Origin: Clostridiales bacterium
GTDB lineage: Bacteria; Bacillota; Clostridia; Oscillospirales; Ruminococcaceae
DNA: 6,275 bases
Reading direction: 5' to 3'
Assembly (NCBI GenBank): GCA_012800685.1
Contig: JAAZIT010000370.1
Coordinates: 1 to 6,275, forward strand
Shown piece after piece: positions 6,188 through 6,275 of the stretch (positions are counted from its first letter, which is position 1; each line of letters opens with the position of its first letter). The notes below the pieces were generated by a model, which had not been told where the DNA came from, did no database searches, and was given only the letters and a program-made list of their open reading frames with translations. Position numbers and translations under genes: made by a program.

Positions 6188-6275
6188 ATTGTTCAACAAA
6201 GCTTACTTTAACATCCATATAATAAACCTCGTTGCCTAGATCTAATATATAGCCGTATTCCACGTCTGACGCATA
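6186..6275 (-). CDS. Tail protein, C-terminal end only (probable distal tail protein Dit)
   Basis: Only the last 29 codons and the TAG stop (6186-6188) are in the window. The peptide is strand-rich (EYGYILDLGNEVYYMDVKVSFVEQ), with no motif that identifies it alone. In siphophage tail modules the gene directly before a Tal-like hub is usually the distal tail protein (Dit), which connects the tail tube to the hub. That position, the orientation and the beta-strand end fit, but the assignment is by context. The gap to the tail gene is 12 nt, and the two are in the same reading frame. Confidence 0.55.
   Translation of the reverse strand, partial: YASDVEYGYILDLGNEVYYMDVKVSFVEQ

Overview
The window is AT-rich Firmicutes DNA. 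It is most likely from an endospore-forming Clostridia, because it holds part of the spore-coat manganese catalase gene cotJC next to a tailed-phage (siphovirus-type) late region. Every convincing gene lies on the minus strand, so the transcription order runs from high to low coordinates.

Layout in transcription order. 6275-6186 is the 3' end of a tail gene, probably the distal tail protein (Dit). 6173-2685 is a 1162-residue tail hub/fibre protein. It has a Tal-like baseplate domain at the N-terminus, a long helical and beta-structured shaft, and a self-cleaving S74 chaperone at the C-terminus. 2681-2313 is a small DUF1617-like phage protein. 2320-2093 is a 75-residue unknown protein whose start overlaps the end of the previous gene. 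2092-1923 is the only real non-coding gap in the operon. It contains an 11-bp perfect inverted repeat whose downstream arm touches the holin ribosome binding site. 1922-1473 is a holin and 1470-493 is a zinc N-acetylmuramoyl-L-alanine amidase (endolysin). A strong bidirectional terminator at 426-460 ends the phage unit.

Beyond the terminator, from about 334 down to 1, an uninterrupted reading frame encodes the C-terminal part of CotJC. Recognisable homology begins abruptly inside the first metal-binding helix, and an in-frame stop lies just upstream. The simplest reading is that a prophage is integrated inside cotJC, and that about 334 is the phage-host junction (attL or attR). The N-terminal half of cotJC should then lie at the other, unseen end of the prophage. 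This is the same logic as the skin element in sigK and SPbeta in spsM, where an intervening element splits a sporulation gene and is excised in the mother cell. Excision during sporulation is inferred here, not shown.

The phage genes work together as the end of a late operon. The tail tip (Dit, then Tal/fibre) handles adsorption, and the holin and amidase handle lysis. Gaps of 2-12 nt and strong Shine-Dalgarno sequences point to co-transcription. No tRNA, rRNA, CRISPR array, insertion sequence or integrase gene was seen.
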